DNA from: Clavelina lepadiformis
Taxonomy: Eukaryota; Chordata; Ascidiacea; Aplousobranchia; Clavelinidae
Reading direction: 5' to 3'
DNA length: 64,000 bases
NCBI RefSeq assembly: GCF_947623445.1
Contig: NC_135244.1
Location: 15,934,860-15,998,859 of the forward strand
The notes beneath the pieces were generated by a model. It searched no databases. It was given only the letters and a program-made list of their open reading frames with translations, and was not told where the DNA came from. Position numbers and translations under genes: made by a program. This document shows, one piece after another, positions 1 through 11,769 of this stretch (its first letter is position 1; the number at the start of each line of letters is the position of its first letter).

Positions 1-1725
1 TTAGAAATATTTCTGGCCCTACGTGATCGTACCAGAATATGAGCAAATCAATATCGCTTTTCCCAAAGTACTCTACTAACTATATAGCAATTAAGCCTAC
101 AATATTTCTAAGGTAATGCTGTGCCACAAATGTTTGCTAACTTTTGTGACGAAAACATACAGCTGTAATGTGTAAAGAATATCTCTATATACGACTAAGT
201 AGGCCCAAATTAAATGTTCGCGTTGTTTCTGTCAAAATTTGGAAGTTTCACGAAGGCCTTGATACGCCTTACCTTGACAGTATAAAAATTAAAAATATAG
301 ATTTCATATGGATATTTCCGACGTATTTGTTTAATACAGTAAATAATTTTGTTTACAGAAGCTAATATTCAATTAACATTTCATAAAAGTTTGATGTAGT
401 GTATATAGATATGTGCTTGTGATGTTTTACAAAGCGTCATAGCATAATACGTACCGGCCCTTTAAATTAAAAAATTGGCGTATCACATCATAGCACATAG
501 ATAAAATTAGCGTCAAAACTTTCACATGAAACAGAATACAATGGGTAGCATAATGTTTTGATTGTTGTAAAAACAGTTTAACGCCGCCATATCGTTTTAA
601 ATAGCTCCATTGTCGAATTATACTTATATCGATTGGATTGCCATCTTGGAACGCTTCAAACAATATATAACCTATTGGGGTTACACGACTGGTCTCGCGC
701 TAAGATCTTGTTACGTAACAACATTGTTACTAACGTATATAATATTTTTATTAAGTACATGGTACTATGTAAAAAATGGTTATGTATACGGTTCCTTCTA
801 AATTCTTTGTGTTTTCAGGATCTACAATGTCAATGCTATGCTAAAAACATTCTGTCTTCAAAGTTGATTGTGGTTGAACTGTGTTAATTGTAAAGCTAGT
901 AGGCTATTACATAATAAATTAAAAAGCGAATATATACAATAGCACTGTACTTGAGTACACCTGATGAAGCATCAAGTTTGTGCTTGCGAATGCTTGTGTT
1001 GAGAAAATAGAAATAAAGTAAATCCTAGAGTTTTATCGTATATTCTGCTTTTTGGGACTGCTAAAAACTGAGTGACTTTTGGAAAACATGTTAAAAAATT
1101 CGAGAGCAGCTGTATAAAATATTGGTTACATGGCGTGATTTGGCTTCACAAAACCTTTTAATTAGGGTTACGTAACGTTGCTTAAAGTTTCTGCAAAATT
1201 ATGTTGTCACTTAATCATCGATGTGCTGATGACCCTAAATATAATTCGATTAAATGTGAGACCTTTACGGAAAGAATTGTGTAATTTGATATTGATCAAT
1301 CGATAAGTGTGAAATAACTTGAAAGAGCTATGACACAAGTTGATCTTTTTCTATTTCAGTCATGCTTGGTCTGCTGCTATTTAAAAGGCCGGGCTATACG
1401 TTTCCCTACCTTTACGTAAACGATATTGAATTCTAGGCTTAATAAAAAAAAGCACATGCTGGCTGGTTTTGAAAATATTTCCTATTTTCAAAATGTGAGG
1501 TTATGTAGAAGAAAGCAAGGCCGTTACAGATGGTCCACAAAAAGAAACATGATCACGGAAGAGGCCGCCATAATTGATGACGAGGCTATTTGATCCTCAT
1601 GGGCTGCAAAACTGTGTAGGCCTACCCAAAAATCCAACCCAACTACTGTAGGATTTTATGCGCTGCGTAGGTGTATGATTAACTGCAATAATTTGCATCT
1701 TACCTTTGAATTTTTCGTGTAGCAG
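1..1725. other. AT-rich flank with no resolved gene
   Basis: I found no open reading frame with recognisable protein similarity here. The longest stretches are under 90 codons and low-complexity. Unseen upstream exons of the TPR gene could lie here, because the first exon I can place stays open in frame above its ATG. The only structured stretch is a retroelement-like tail near 940-1017, listed separately. Confidence 0.5.
940..1017 (+). repeat. possible Penelope-like element tail with hammerhead-like core
   Basis: The stretch has CCTGATGAAGC, then a short arm, GTGCTTGCGAA, and an AATAAA-type signal (AAATAAAG) about 50 bases on. Penelope-like retroelement ends often carry CTGATGA plus a GAAA box, the core of a hammerhead ribozyme, followed by a poly(A)-like signal. 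Here AAGC and GCTT can pair as stem II. The second box reads GAAT, not GAAA, so any ribozyme is probably inactive. No reverse transcriptase is visible nearby. This is pattern recognition only. Confidence 0.3.
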
Positions 1726-1756
1726 GTGGTTTGGTAAGCATTTCTATATATCCAAA

Positions 1757-4700
1757 ATGTTAGCCATACTAAAGATAGACAAATTAAGTCGTATTCAAAC
1801 TGAAGCAAACGATCTTCTACAGGGAGCGGTGATCAGTGAAAGAGGTCAAAGCTGGAATAAGGTATATTAATGGGTGTTGGGTTTATCTTTATTCATTTGG
1901 TAGTTATTAAATAATAGCAATATCTACGTTGTGGTTTCAGTTCTCATTCATTTCAGCAAATTTTTTAATGTGTATGTTTTCGGCTGATTTCCATTTGCGC
2001 TTCTCTATAGCCTGGTCTGCAGGAAGGGCCAGTCGGTACTTTGAAAGCACCGTCGGTAACGGTACCGGTACTTGACAAAAAAATGTACCGACGGTTCCGG
2101 TATTCGGTACTATTTCAAAAAAGTAGTTTGGTATACTTTTCTGGTACTCGGTACCTGTGCTTTTTGTACAGCGGATCCTGTTGCAAGTGCAATTTTTGCC
2201 AACATTATAACCTCGCTAAAGGTTAGTTCAGGTCAAAAAATATGTGAACTCACTCTTTGCGACATTGTTAGGCATCTGTAGATTAAAAAAGAACAGAAAG
2301 CGCAAAAAATAGCATTAAGATTTAAAAGTTTTAAAAAACATACTTCCCAAAATCTTGAAGTATTCATTCTAAAAGTACCGAGTACCTGGACCGACTTATA
2401 TTTCTGGAAAAAAGTAATTCAGTAATTTTTTATAAAAGTGCCGATGGTACCGGTATCTGTACTGAAAAGGTACCGTGGTACAGTAATTCGGTACTATAGT
2501 ACCTCGGTACTATCCACCTCTGCTGGTCTTACTATAATTCTGGTTCCTTGCAGGTTGCAGAAAAATACAAGAAGATGCTGAAGTTAATCTCTAAATCCAA
2601 CCTACCAGCAAGTTTTGTCGCTCCACCTACTTACAATATGCTGCTGTATGAATCTTACTACCACCTGGGAATTGCATTGCAGAACCTTGGCAGACACAGA
2701 GAATCCGTTCATGCTTACAGCAGCGCTATGATGTCTATGAATTTGAGAAAGGTAGTAAATTGTAAGTTTACAAGAGTAAGATGATGCGTTTATTGCCAAA
2801 TAGGCTTAAGCTAACAAAAATACCATCAAATGTTTAAAAAATCTTTTATTAGAACGGGTGTATGGCTGGTTGCAATTCAAACACTTGTTTTCAAACTCCC
2901 GTCCTCGCCAAACGTGCTTTCGCTTACGCGAAAACGGGAGACATAAAAAACGCATTCAGGGATATTGAAAAGGCGGTTGTCCTTGACACCCATAATCCAG
3001 ACCTGTACTGCGTCAGGTGAGAAATTTAAATGAATTGTGCACAGGATCTTTACTTAAAATCGCGTACCGGAATAATCCCAACCACGCATGTAACCTAATA
3101 AGAAACGTATCCAGGCTAATATGGCCTAAACAAATTACCTGATTATATTCCATGGTTTATCTATACCGCAAAGCAATGCAAACAAATTTTAAAATCATCC
3201 AAAAATTCGAAGTTAACGTCAAGCTTCATTTTTTTCCGATGAATTTTGTTAAGTAGTGGATTTAATATATAGCGTACAATACAACGTCGTTTATCGATTC
3301 TCACCAACTTCTGAGAGTCAAAAATCATGACAGCGTGGTGGTCCAAATACTTTACAAAGTTAATAAAAAATCACTAACATTTTAGAGCAATTCTGTGGAA
3401 CTCGAGAAAAGAGCCTCAGAAAGCTCTTGAAGATTTGAACCGTGCACTCACCTTCAAGCCAAGTCACGTTTGCGCTTTAATTCTTCGCGGGACCATTGAT
3501 CAACCAATGCAGGTAGTGCTGCCCGATAAAAATTTTACTCCGTCTATAACAACGTAATTGATTGTTTAAATATTGTGTAAGGTTTGTTCTTTTACTGTAT
3601 ATGCAGATGAGCTTTGGCTTACTGGAAGGAATTTCTATAAACTATAAAAAGGAAATACCAGAAGACCACAAAATGGCCGTTAAGTTTAATCCCGACGCAT
3701 CGGACTACTTTGACGTAAATGACGTGCACAACCAGAAGGTTATAAAGTTTTGGAATAGGTACAATTTCTTAGATTAACACTTCCGGCAGCCTTACTTTAA
3801 GCAAAGAGGATAACTTATTGAATGAATTTTAAGAACGCAAATTGAGAACGGTACTTATAAGTTATACCGGAGTTTTTGTTTTTCTATATTTTATAGGTTT
3901 CTTTGGTCGTTAAACATTCCGAGAACCGTTACCCACGTAGACTTGATGTCAAACGTCTTAGCTCAGTACAACACCACAGTAGCTCTATCAGATCAGTTTC
4001 TTGGTAAATTATACAATATTTCTTACCGCAAACGCAATAACTATGCTAATGGTGAAGAGATGAATCATCCATGTTGGTTTCTTATCTGTGAAAATTTTTT
4101 AGTACAATTAGAAAGGGAATTTTTCTCATTTTTGATAGTAAAGTTGGCCGCATCTTTATATACAGGCCCCGATTTCAGATCTACACCAGCCACCCCACTT
4201 GTACCTAACAGAAATCAAAACCCTCCTATCACGTCATATGATATTGCGTCCGACGGCAATAGGCCAAAATCGATGCCAGCAGCTCCATTCCGTTGTGGTA
4301 CTCCGTACGGATCTGACGACGGTCCAACAAATCGCGCTCGCAGACTTTCATATGGTGAAGCCATAAGAACTTACACTGCAAAAAGACAAGGTTAGAAACC
4401 TGTTTTTTTTATATTTTGGAAATCAAAATTGAATTTTTGTTATTGTATGCGTTTGTTTAGACACCGGAGTATCGGAGTATATACAACGTCTGGTGGCACA
4501 CGCCAGTCGGCCCACCACAGCAAAGAGTTCGAAAAGCTCTCAGCATGAACAAAATACTATGCCAACGATTTCAGTAACCATTAAGTATGTAGAAATTTAT
4601 TTTGTTTTATAAGCATGACAGAAAATTTTTAGCTTGCTTACATGCAACATTGTGGATTGAAAACTTGTTCATACTTTTATGTGCATTTTTGAAAAGTGTG

Positions 4701-5287
4701 GTTAGATAAACTGCAAAAGTTCTTCTTCTTTGTAGATCTCCGGCACGCTCACCGATGGTCTCACTATTAGCCAGTAGAAAGTCAAGCGTATCTTTTGAAC
4801 AACGAGCCTCTCCGGTAACTACAACTGCTGTTCATCAACTTCACGCTCCTACAATTAATCCTCCTTTTTCGAGACGAGGTTCCAAAATATCCGTGGCTTC
4901 CTGCCCTATTCCGTACAACCACCAAAGTAAGGAGCTCGCCGAAGCAGGATCCGTGTCTCCAGGGTGTGTTAGTAAACGAAGATCAAGCATCGCCGTTGTT
5001 CGACCGAAGCACAAGGAAGCAGCAAAATATGCGTCTACCGTCCACGGCATGCAGGTAAATTACGACAAGACAGATTCTTTTTGGCTATTCAGTTCGTTTT
5101 TTTTTCTATAAGCCACACCTTATTTTATACTTTTTTACATTTTAACTCACTTTTTCATGGTTTGCAGGTTTTCCAAAGCGTTAATCTGTCTGACGCGCCT
5201 CGAATGTACTATAAGCCTTGGGGCGGAGATAAACTACCGGTCGCCGAGCTCTCGGTCCGAAAGAAAGTGGAAGCATTTCGAGTATAA
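1757..5287 (+). CDS. tetratricopeptide-repeat protein, ten-exon model, possibly 5'-partial
   Basis: Proposed exons are 1726/1757-1861, 2554-2751, 2853-3016, 3386-3512, 3607-3758, 3897-4003, 4166-4390, 4461-4584, 4736-5054 and 5168-5287. All junctions have GT/AG ends and the phases agree, giving 546 residues from the ATG at 1757. That frame is open upstream to an AG at 1725, so the true start may lie further 5'. The middle has about three TPR-like helix pairs: YHLGIALQNLGRHRESVHAY in exon 2, AKRAFAYAKTGDIKNAFRDI in exon 3, and KEPQKALEDLNRALTFKPSH in exon 4. The last four exons are Ser/Pro/Arg-rich and look disordered (for example SPARSPMVSLLASRKSS). TPRs usually scaffold protein-protein contacts. 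I cannot name the orthologue. The gene is single-copy here and lies outside the array, which starts about 500 bp past its stop. Confidence 0.75.
2020..2522. mobile_element. hAT-like MITE rich in GGTACC/GTAC, intronic
   Basis: This 503-bp insert sits in the intron between 1861 and 2554 of the TPR gene. It is flanked by CTGGTCTG (2012-2019) and CTGGTCTT (2523-2530), a 7/8 match typical of an 8-bp hAT target duplication. The right end reads CAGAGGTGGATAGTACC in reverse complement. The left end is a weaker match starting CAGGAAGGGCCAGT. The body is packed with GGTACC and CGGTAC words in both orientations, so it can fold extensively. No transposase is present. Confidence 0.6.
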
Positions 5288-5786
5288 AGACGCATAGAAT
5301 CAAACTTTAACTATTCAAACAATTTGCGGAGGGTATAAAAGAAAAGAGAAAGAAATCCTGTAAAGCGAGAAAAACATTCCTTTATTTCAACGTTTATGGG
5401 ATAACTGATTAACATTAAGGGATTAAGACTGATTTCTGTGTGGTGCTTAGCGAAGGTACGTTATGCGGTGCAATAGAAGCCTAGACTGTATTGAGTGTAT
5501 TTCGTATACGTAACGCAGTTTACGGTGCAAATTTGTGATGTGGTCACCACATAGATTTTGTTATGGTTATTAAGTCGCACTCGAAATTGATATCTATTTA
5601 CGTTATTTATGTGCTGCATTCTTCGTCTGTCAGTATACTTGTAAACCGATGGTTTTCTTTTTATCTTTTCAGTCAAATGAACTAGTAGTAACTTATTTTT
5701 TCCTGTATGCTGTGGGGATGTGGCGTACTGTTTCCATGCATATCTTGCTCTTTCTCCGTAAATTATTATTCTTTAAATAGCCTACT
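5288..5786. other. spacer between the TPR gene and the duplication array
   Basis: I see no gene or repeat here. The block holds the 3' flank of the TPR gene and ends where similarity to 61472 onward begins. Confidence 0.5.
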
Positions 5787-7027
5787 CGGAAATATTATAT
5801 TTAATATGTTACTTCATACGTTTTGCTCTCATACAGCACTGCCATACTCATACTGACTCATACAGACATACTCATACTGGCACTGCTCAATGCCCCCTTT
5901 ATAGGCTACGCTAGCGCGATCAGTATTACGCAATATGACGGTTTACTCTTTACTGATAGGCTTAAACTGCAACAGATGTGGACAGAAAAAATAAAAACAA
6001 ATCATAATGAATTCGTAATCAACATCAAACTTAAATGTAACTTTTGCAAGGTTGTAATTAATTTTGTTGAAAAACTCTGACCTACTTGGCCCTCCATTTA
6101 CTCCAGCTACACCTCTGGTCCTGTAATGAAAAAAGCTGGTCCTCATACTACAATAGCGACACTGTAGTTATTCACACCTGTACCTAAAATGAGACTTTTT
6201 CTATTATGTTATAATTGCTGAATCACAACTAGAATCGGTACGTTTAGTCGCAACTGCATATGTCACGCTCAGTCTTTTGACTCAGGTAATCTTATCCCTA
6301 CAAATGAAATCAACAGACCTACTGTACCATGCAATAAGACCATCTCTATTTCTTCTAGATACAGGGTTGTAAAATGCTGCTTTTATTCTGTGTTTTTGTA
6401 TAACATTCAGAAACATTGACAAACAACAAAAAATAGCTGAACGAACTAAAGCTTTCGAGATGTGGGTTTCCCGTAAATGCAAAGGATAACGAGGACTGTC
6501 AGAAAAACTAATGAAAAAGTCTTACACCACATTAATCAAACAGGAAGTTTACAAAAAATATTAAGTTAAGACAGCTAGCCATTCACAGGAAATCTGCTTC
6601 GTAAAGAGAAACTGAAACACCTCTCCTTCAGCAGAAAGATCAACAGAAAACATGCTCCAGGAAAACAGAGGTAGTGGACAGTTAAAATATGGATACCGCA
6701 GTGGGTTATTCCCACGTCTAATAGGAATTTCATGTGAATTTTCAAACTTCAACAAATGTTTATAATGCACATGACATGATAGCTGGTTGGTATAACCATA
6801 ATAATTTCGCAAAAACCGCTTCTTTTATGCTACCATTCCATTTGATTTATGAAATAATAGCCTAAGCCTTAGGCATAATAAAGTGACATACAAAATTTCA
6901 AGGAGCTCCAAGCAGGATTTTTCGATTAATTGGATTTTTAGTAATTTTACTTTATAATAAAATTAACAAAGAAATTAGACCTTTTTACAAGCATATACCA
7001 GGTCTTAATAGAGTAGAATTTCTAGAC

Positions 7028-7245
7028 CAGGGATGTCCAACCTTTTATTATAGTGGGCCGCATTGTCACTTGAAATAATTCATTGGGCCGCAGAACCTAT
7101 TAAATTTCAAGAAAAATGGGTACACAAAGAGCTGACTGGTACATTTTAATTAGGCTAAGGTTCACAGTTCAAAATACTACTTGGAGTGAAAATGAATAGC
7201 GGGCCGCACAAAAATCTCAGGTGGGCCGCAGGTTGGACATCCCTG
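7028..7245. mobile_element. 218-bp hAT-type MITE
   Basis: The ends are a perfect 15-base inverted repeat, CAGGGATGTCCAACC and GGTTGGACATCCCTG. They are flanked by identical 8-bp copies TTCTAGAC at 7020-7027 and 7246-7253. An 8-bp duplication with CAGGG termini is diagnostic of hAT non-autonomous elements. Several GGGCCGCA words occur inside. The same insertion with the same flanks is in L4 at 62709, so it predates that duplication. Confidence 0.85.
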
Positions 7246-8904
7246 TTCTAGACTATAGGGAAAATTCAAAAAAAGTGCATAGTATTTATTAGAGGGCAAA
7301 AAACCATTTCCAATGATACAAAAAATAGCTTAAACTAATCGTTAAAGAAAAAAAAAACACTTTTAAACCTTGCCTTAATGAAATTCATTACATGAACAAT
7401 GATAGATATGCTGTTTGTAAATTTCTAGCTATTTCAAAAAACTCCATCAAAGAATCTTATCCAAACATAAATACAGTGAAGCAAATTTACATAGCGATGC
7501 TACTGGTCAACACTAAAATGAAGAAACTTTTTGAGGGTATCTTTACTTAATTTACCTGTTAAATTATCTGAATGTCTTTTTGCATGCTGTAAGAACACTC
7601 TAACCTTTGTCGGCCGAAAGGTTTTAGAATTATAACAGAAATAGCTTACAAGAAAAGGTTTTTATTATAGATGCTCTACACTTTCTCAATAAAATGATTA
7701 ACGAATTACATAAGCAATACCACCGCTCATAAAATCTCTATTGAGTGGCAATCACCATATCTGGCTTAGACAACTCATCTGTTGGTTTAGTTGATTCACT
7801 TTACTAACTCTGCTCACTGAAAGAAGTACGAGCATGTGGAGCGTGAAAGTGATGGGAGTTAAAGACAATGGGTGATGCATATAGCTAAAGATTACATAAG
7901 GAGACATGGACAAATAAACAGTGTTAATGTTAAGAAGCAGGCATTTCAAAAAGAACACTTATCACAATAGATGCTGGAAAGCAACCGGGGAACATACTAA
8001 AAGGAGTGTTCACACGAAGTTATTCAGAGCAAGTTTTGAAATATAAATCCACAGATTCCACAAATTTTAACAAATTCTTGATTTGTTAAAGAAAGATATA
8101 AATCCAAGTCTTTAACAAAAAATAAATTCATAAACTTCAATCAACAACCGAAAAACACTTTTGCAAGAAAGGATAAACTGGTATTAGAAAATACCACCCA
8201 GACCGCTGCAAAACACATGTACATTGTACAACATAAAGTTAAACCAAATTCTGACTAAATGGCGTTTTGCAACAACATCTCATGGTAAAGGAAATGTTGA
8301 AGGTTTGGGTGCAACCTGTAAGAGACGAATACGAGAAAAATTCAAGCTCACCAAATAGATCTTTCTAGGTCAAGCATCAACATAGAACGAATTTCTATAA
8401 CCTAATATCAACACGGCTCATTTAATTAGGGACTCAGCACTCAGGGGGGTGCTACATGCAAACGAACGGTGTAAAGAAAATGGTTCCCGATGCAAACTGG
8501 ATAGACTGTAGAAAAAATTTTAATAAGGCTTACACGTTGTTTCAAGAAAAAAACATATCTTTAAAATTACAAAACTATGCTCAGTATGCAGATAAAACAT
8601 GATGTCAGAGATGTGTGGTGGTGCCCAGGAGTGATAATTATATTATCAACAGTGGTCATCAACAAATTTGAGAAACATTCCTAAAATGGTGTTATATGAA
8701 AATATAAATTATTAGAGAATAGTAAATATCTCCTCTAAGTGTGAAAAAAAACAAACCTTAATCCAATACATTCGAAAACACACACTACAGTCAGAAAACA
8801 AAAGATTTTTGTGACACATCCCGCATGAAATTAGTATTAATCCACAATTATACTATGTGTGCTACTACAGCTATATAACTAAGTACACTACTGCATGTGA
8901 CAAC

Positions 8905-10512
8905 TGTACTATATGCAGTAGATTGAAAATTGTAATATTTTATAGACTACCCGGCATGTCCTCATACGAATGCGTGATATGAATTCGGATTAGGGATGAA
9001 ACAACATCTGTTCAGTCTCTTGAAACATCAGGTATATATTGAATTGAAACTATACAAATATAAAATTTCTAAGAATGATTTCAAAAAAGCTCGACCATTT
9101 GCAAATGTGTTGATTCCAGGTCCAGTTAATGGAGGACACACAAACTGTTTCTCTACCACCAAAAAGCCCTTCCATCATTTTACCGGCGACTGGACACTAG
9201 TTCACCTCCGGCAGACCAGGGGGTAACAGTGGCCTTGAATCAGTTGTCGAATGTTGCAGTCACGGAGCCTTAATCTAGCTTTCCTAATTATTTGTACGAT
9301 GATAATGCCTCTGTTTCTGACTTGGCGGAGGACGCAATATCTACTGTATTGTGGCTTCTGACTTTTTGCCGATAGTAGCTCCGTCGATAAGTTCGCTACA
9401 TGTCTCGCTATCAGTTGCTGAGCATCCGGTGGAAGTAAAGGGTTCAGAGACTGCAGATTTCGGCCCTTTCATCGCAAACTTCAATCTAAGATAGGCAAAG
9501 AGTTTCGATGACCTTTCTCGACAATCTGTGTTGGGAGAGTTCGCTCATTCCTCGTTGCGTTCTAAATCCCTTTCGGATATTGTCTATATGAGTGGCGTTT
9601 GTTTGCAACCACTGCAAGCAAGCACCACTGTATACGTTGACGTTTGGGAGGAAGAACGTACCGAGGCAATGAGTGGTGTGGACACTCCCAACGCACATCG
9701 TCAAGAGAGTGACTCGACGCTCTTGGATATTGCTGGCAGATTCACCAATTCGCCACTGACCGAGGTGACTGGCTACACCCAGGTGAAGGACCTGATCCGT
9801 CTTCCAGTGACCAGTCTTAAACCGGCCTCGCCCAATCATGGGACAAATGAATTAAGCCTATTTATCTGTTGCAGCTTCTGACCTTTTGCCGACAGTAGTT
9901 CTGTCGATCAGTTCGCTACATGTCTCACCGTAGGTTGCTGAGCATCTGGTGGAGGTGAAGTGTTCAGTGCCTGCAGTATGTGGCCCTTTCATCCAAAACG
10001 TAAATCTAATGACAAAGAACATCAATATTTTACTCGGTAATCTGGGTTGAAAGAGTTTGCTCGTTCCTCGCCACGTTCTAAATCCTTTTTCGATATTGCA
10101 TTTATGAGTTGCACTTATTCACTATATAACTCTGAAGGCAAGCAACACCATATATATGTTATATGGATATACCATGTTGACATTGTCAACACACATTGTC
10201 ACGAGAGTGACACGACACTCTTGGATGTTGCTGGAAGATCAACAAATTCGTCGCTGTCCGAGGTGACTGGCTGCGCCCATGTAAAAAACCTGATCCACTT
10301 TAAAGTGACCTTTGGTTTCAAACCAACCTCAACCAATTATTGGATAATTGAACTTATCCTGCTTGTGGGGACATCTCCATGCTCACGCGCAAGGCATCAA
10401 TAAATATGGAAATTAATGACCCAACGAATAGAAAAACAAAATCCTCTTTATTTCATCGTTTGAAGTTTTGTAAAACCCGAACCAAAGTTGATCCGATGAT
10501 GGATGTAAAAAG
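8905..10512 (+). pseudogene. decayed ZDHHC 3'-end copy in L1 (last two exons, tail partly doubled)
   Basis: Bases 8908-9030 resemble the seventh coding exon of the ZDHHC gene (compare 19380-19482), but the frame is broken (an in-frame TGA follows GCGTGATA). Bases 9106-9862 correspond to the last exon with stops and frameshifts. A second, more diverged copy of the exon's later part follows at 9876-10512 and ends in the basic tail region. No upstream DHHC-domain exons are present, so no enzyme can be made. The stretch about 9490-9860 stays very close to the functional genes and is open for 117 codons, while its flanks are much more decayed. Confidence 0.8.
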
Positions 10513-11439
10513 CAACTATTCATTATAGTGCAGAACTTCGTGCATGGTTGCTAGAGCTGGGCAACTGCTTTGTTTAAAAGAGTGCCTATCCAACAATTCA
10601 ATGAAAACATAAGCGGTGCTTTTTTCGTTCTTCTATAACAAAGAAGCTTGCTCGTTTTACTAAGTCAAATATATTTTCACTTCTGTGCATTTCCGATAAC
10701 CAATCGCATTCAGATATTGCAAAGTTTTGTTGTAGAACTTGAATATAACTGTAATTTAATAAATGACATAAAATTTCAAGGAATCCAAGACTGAAAAGTT
10801 TTGTTTCAGTTACACCTGCCACAAAGAGGAATAGAGTATTAAGAACCTTCTAGAACTGCAATGACCCCTATAATAATAACTGCAACATAAATTTTTATCA
10901 GCTAATTTGATAATTATCAGCACCAGTAAAATGGCTAAATTATGTAATTAAGATTTCTTTATCTAACTACTCTTATTTATTTTGTACGTTTGCAGCATTG
11001 TTGGTGCAAAAAAAAGCATTAAGCGAAAACATCTTACAAAAGAGTGCACTTATGTTTTCACGCTTAATTTGAAAAAAAACATCGTACTTGACAATCCTCT
11101 CTACCAAAAGAAAAATTGTAATGCCATTTGATATCGTACATTTACTTAGTCCACGATTAGGTCTGACCCAAGGAATAAACCTTTTTCTTTCCTGGAAAAC
11201 TTAGTAATTCAAAGTTGTAAAAAGGACACATTTGTGCAAGCCTAGTGCTTACTCATATCAAAGTTTTATTGCCCAAATGGCATGGTATGCAATGTCACAC
11301 TAATTACAGCAACTTTCTTGTCCGCAGTCACAAAAATTAATTAGATCCATTTTTCAGTCAACTAATAAACAGCACATGCAAAAACAACTAAATCCGGTCA
11401 ACGAAAACTTTGACTTCATTGCTATTCCTGGCAAATAGT
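10513..11439. other. non-coding part of L1
   Basis: This AT-rich sequence is shared with L2 and L3 up to about 11175. I see no gene, RNA or element in it. Confidence 0.5.
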
Positions 11440-11769
11440 CAGGGTTGCCATACCGTCCTTATTTCTAAGATTTGTCCTCATTTTGAAGGTCAGTGTCTTA
11501 GAAAATATTTTTGTCCTTTTTTCTAAGAAATGTCCTTATTTTCACTTGCGTCCTTATTTTTAGGGCAGAGTTTCGTATTTTGCGCATTTTGACACCTTTA
11601 GTATACCATTTTGTACCAAACAGATACAAAAATTGAGAACATGCAAATAGTGTCTCGTTTTTTCATTTTTGGAACATTGATTGCCTTCTGTTGTGCACTG
11701 CTTAAGGTAGTATTCTTCTTTTGCTTCCTGTTCGTACTTATTTTTGAGTCCAGACCGATGGCAACCCTG
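11440..11769. mobile_element. 330-bp hAT-type MITE in L1
   Basis: The ends are CAGGGTTGCCATACCGTCC and, in reverse complement, CAGGGTTGCCATCGGTCTG. They are flanked by identical 8-bp copies CAAATAGT at 11432-11439 and 11770-11777. The interior repeats the word GTCCTTATTT. The 100-codon open frame across the element is low-complexity and not a transposase. L2 and L3 have unrelated sequence at this place. Confidence 0.8.

Noticed and set aside
6561..6812. An 83-codon minus-strand frame identical in L1 and L4
   Set aside because: The identity reflects recent duplication of the whole block. Composition is not protein-like and there is no splice or domain support.
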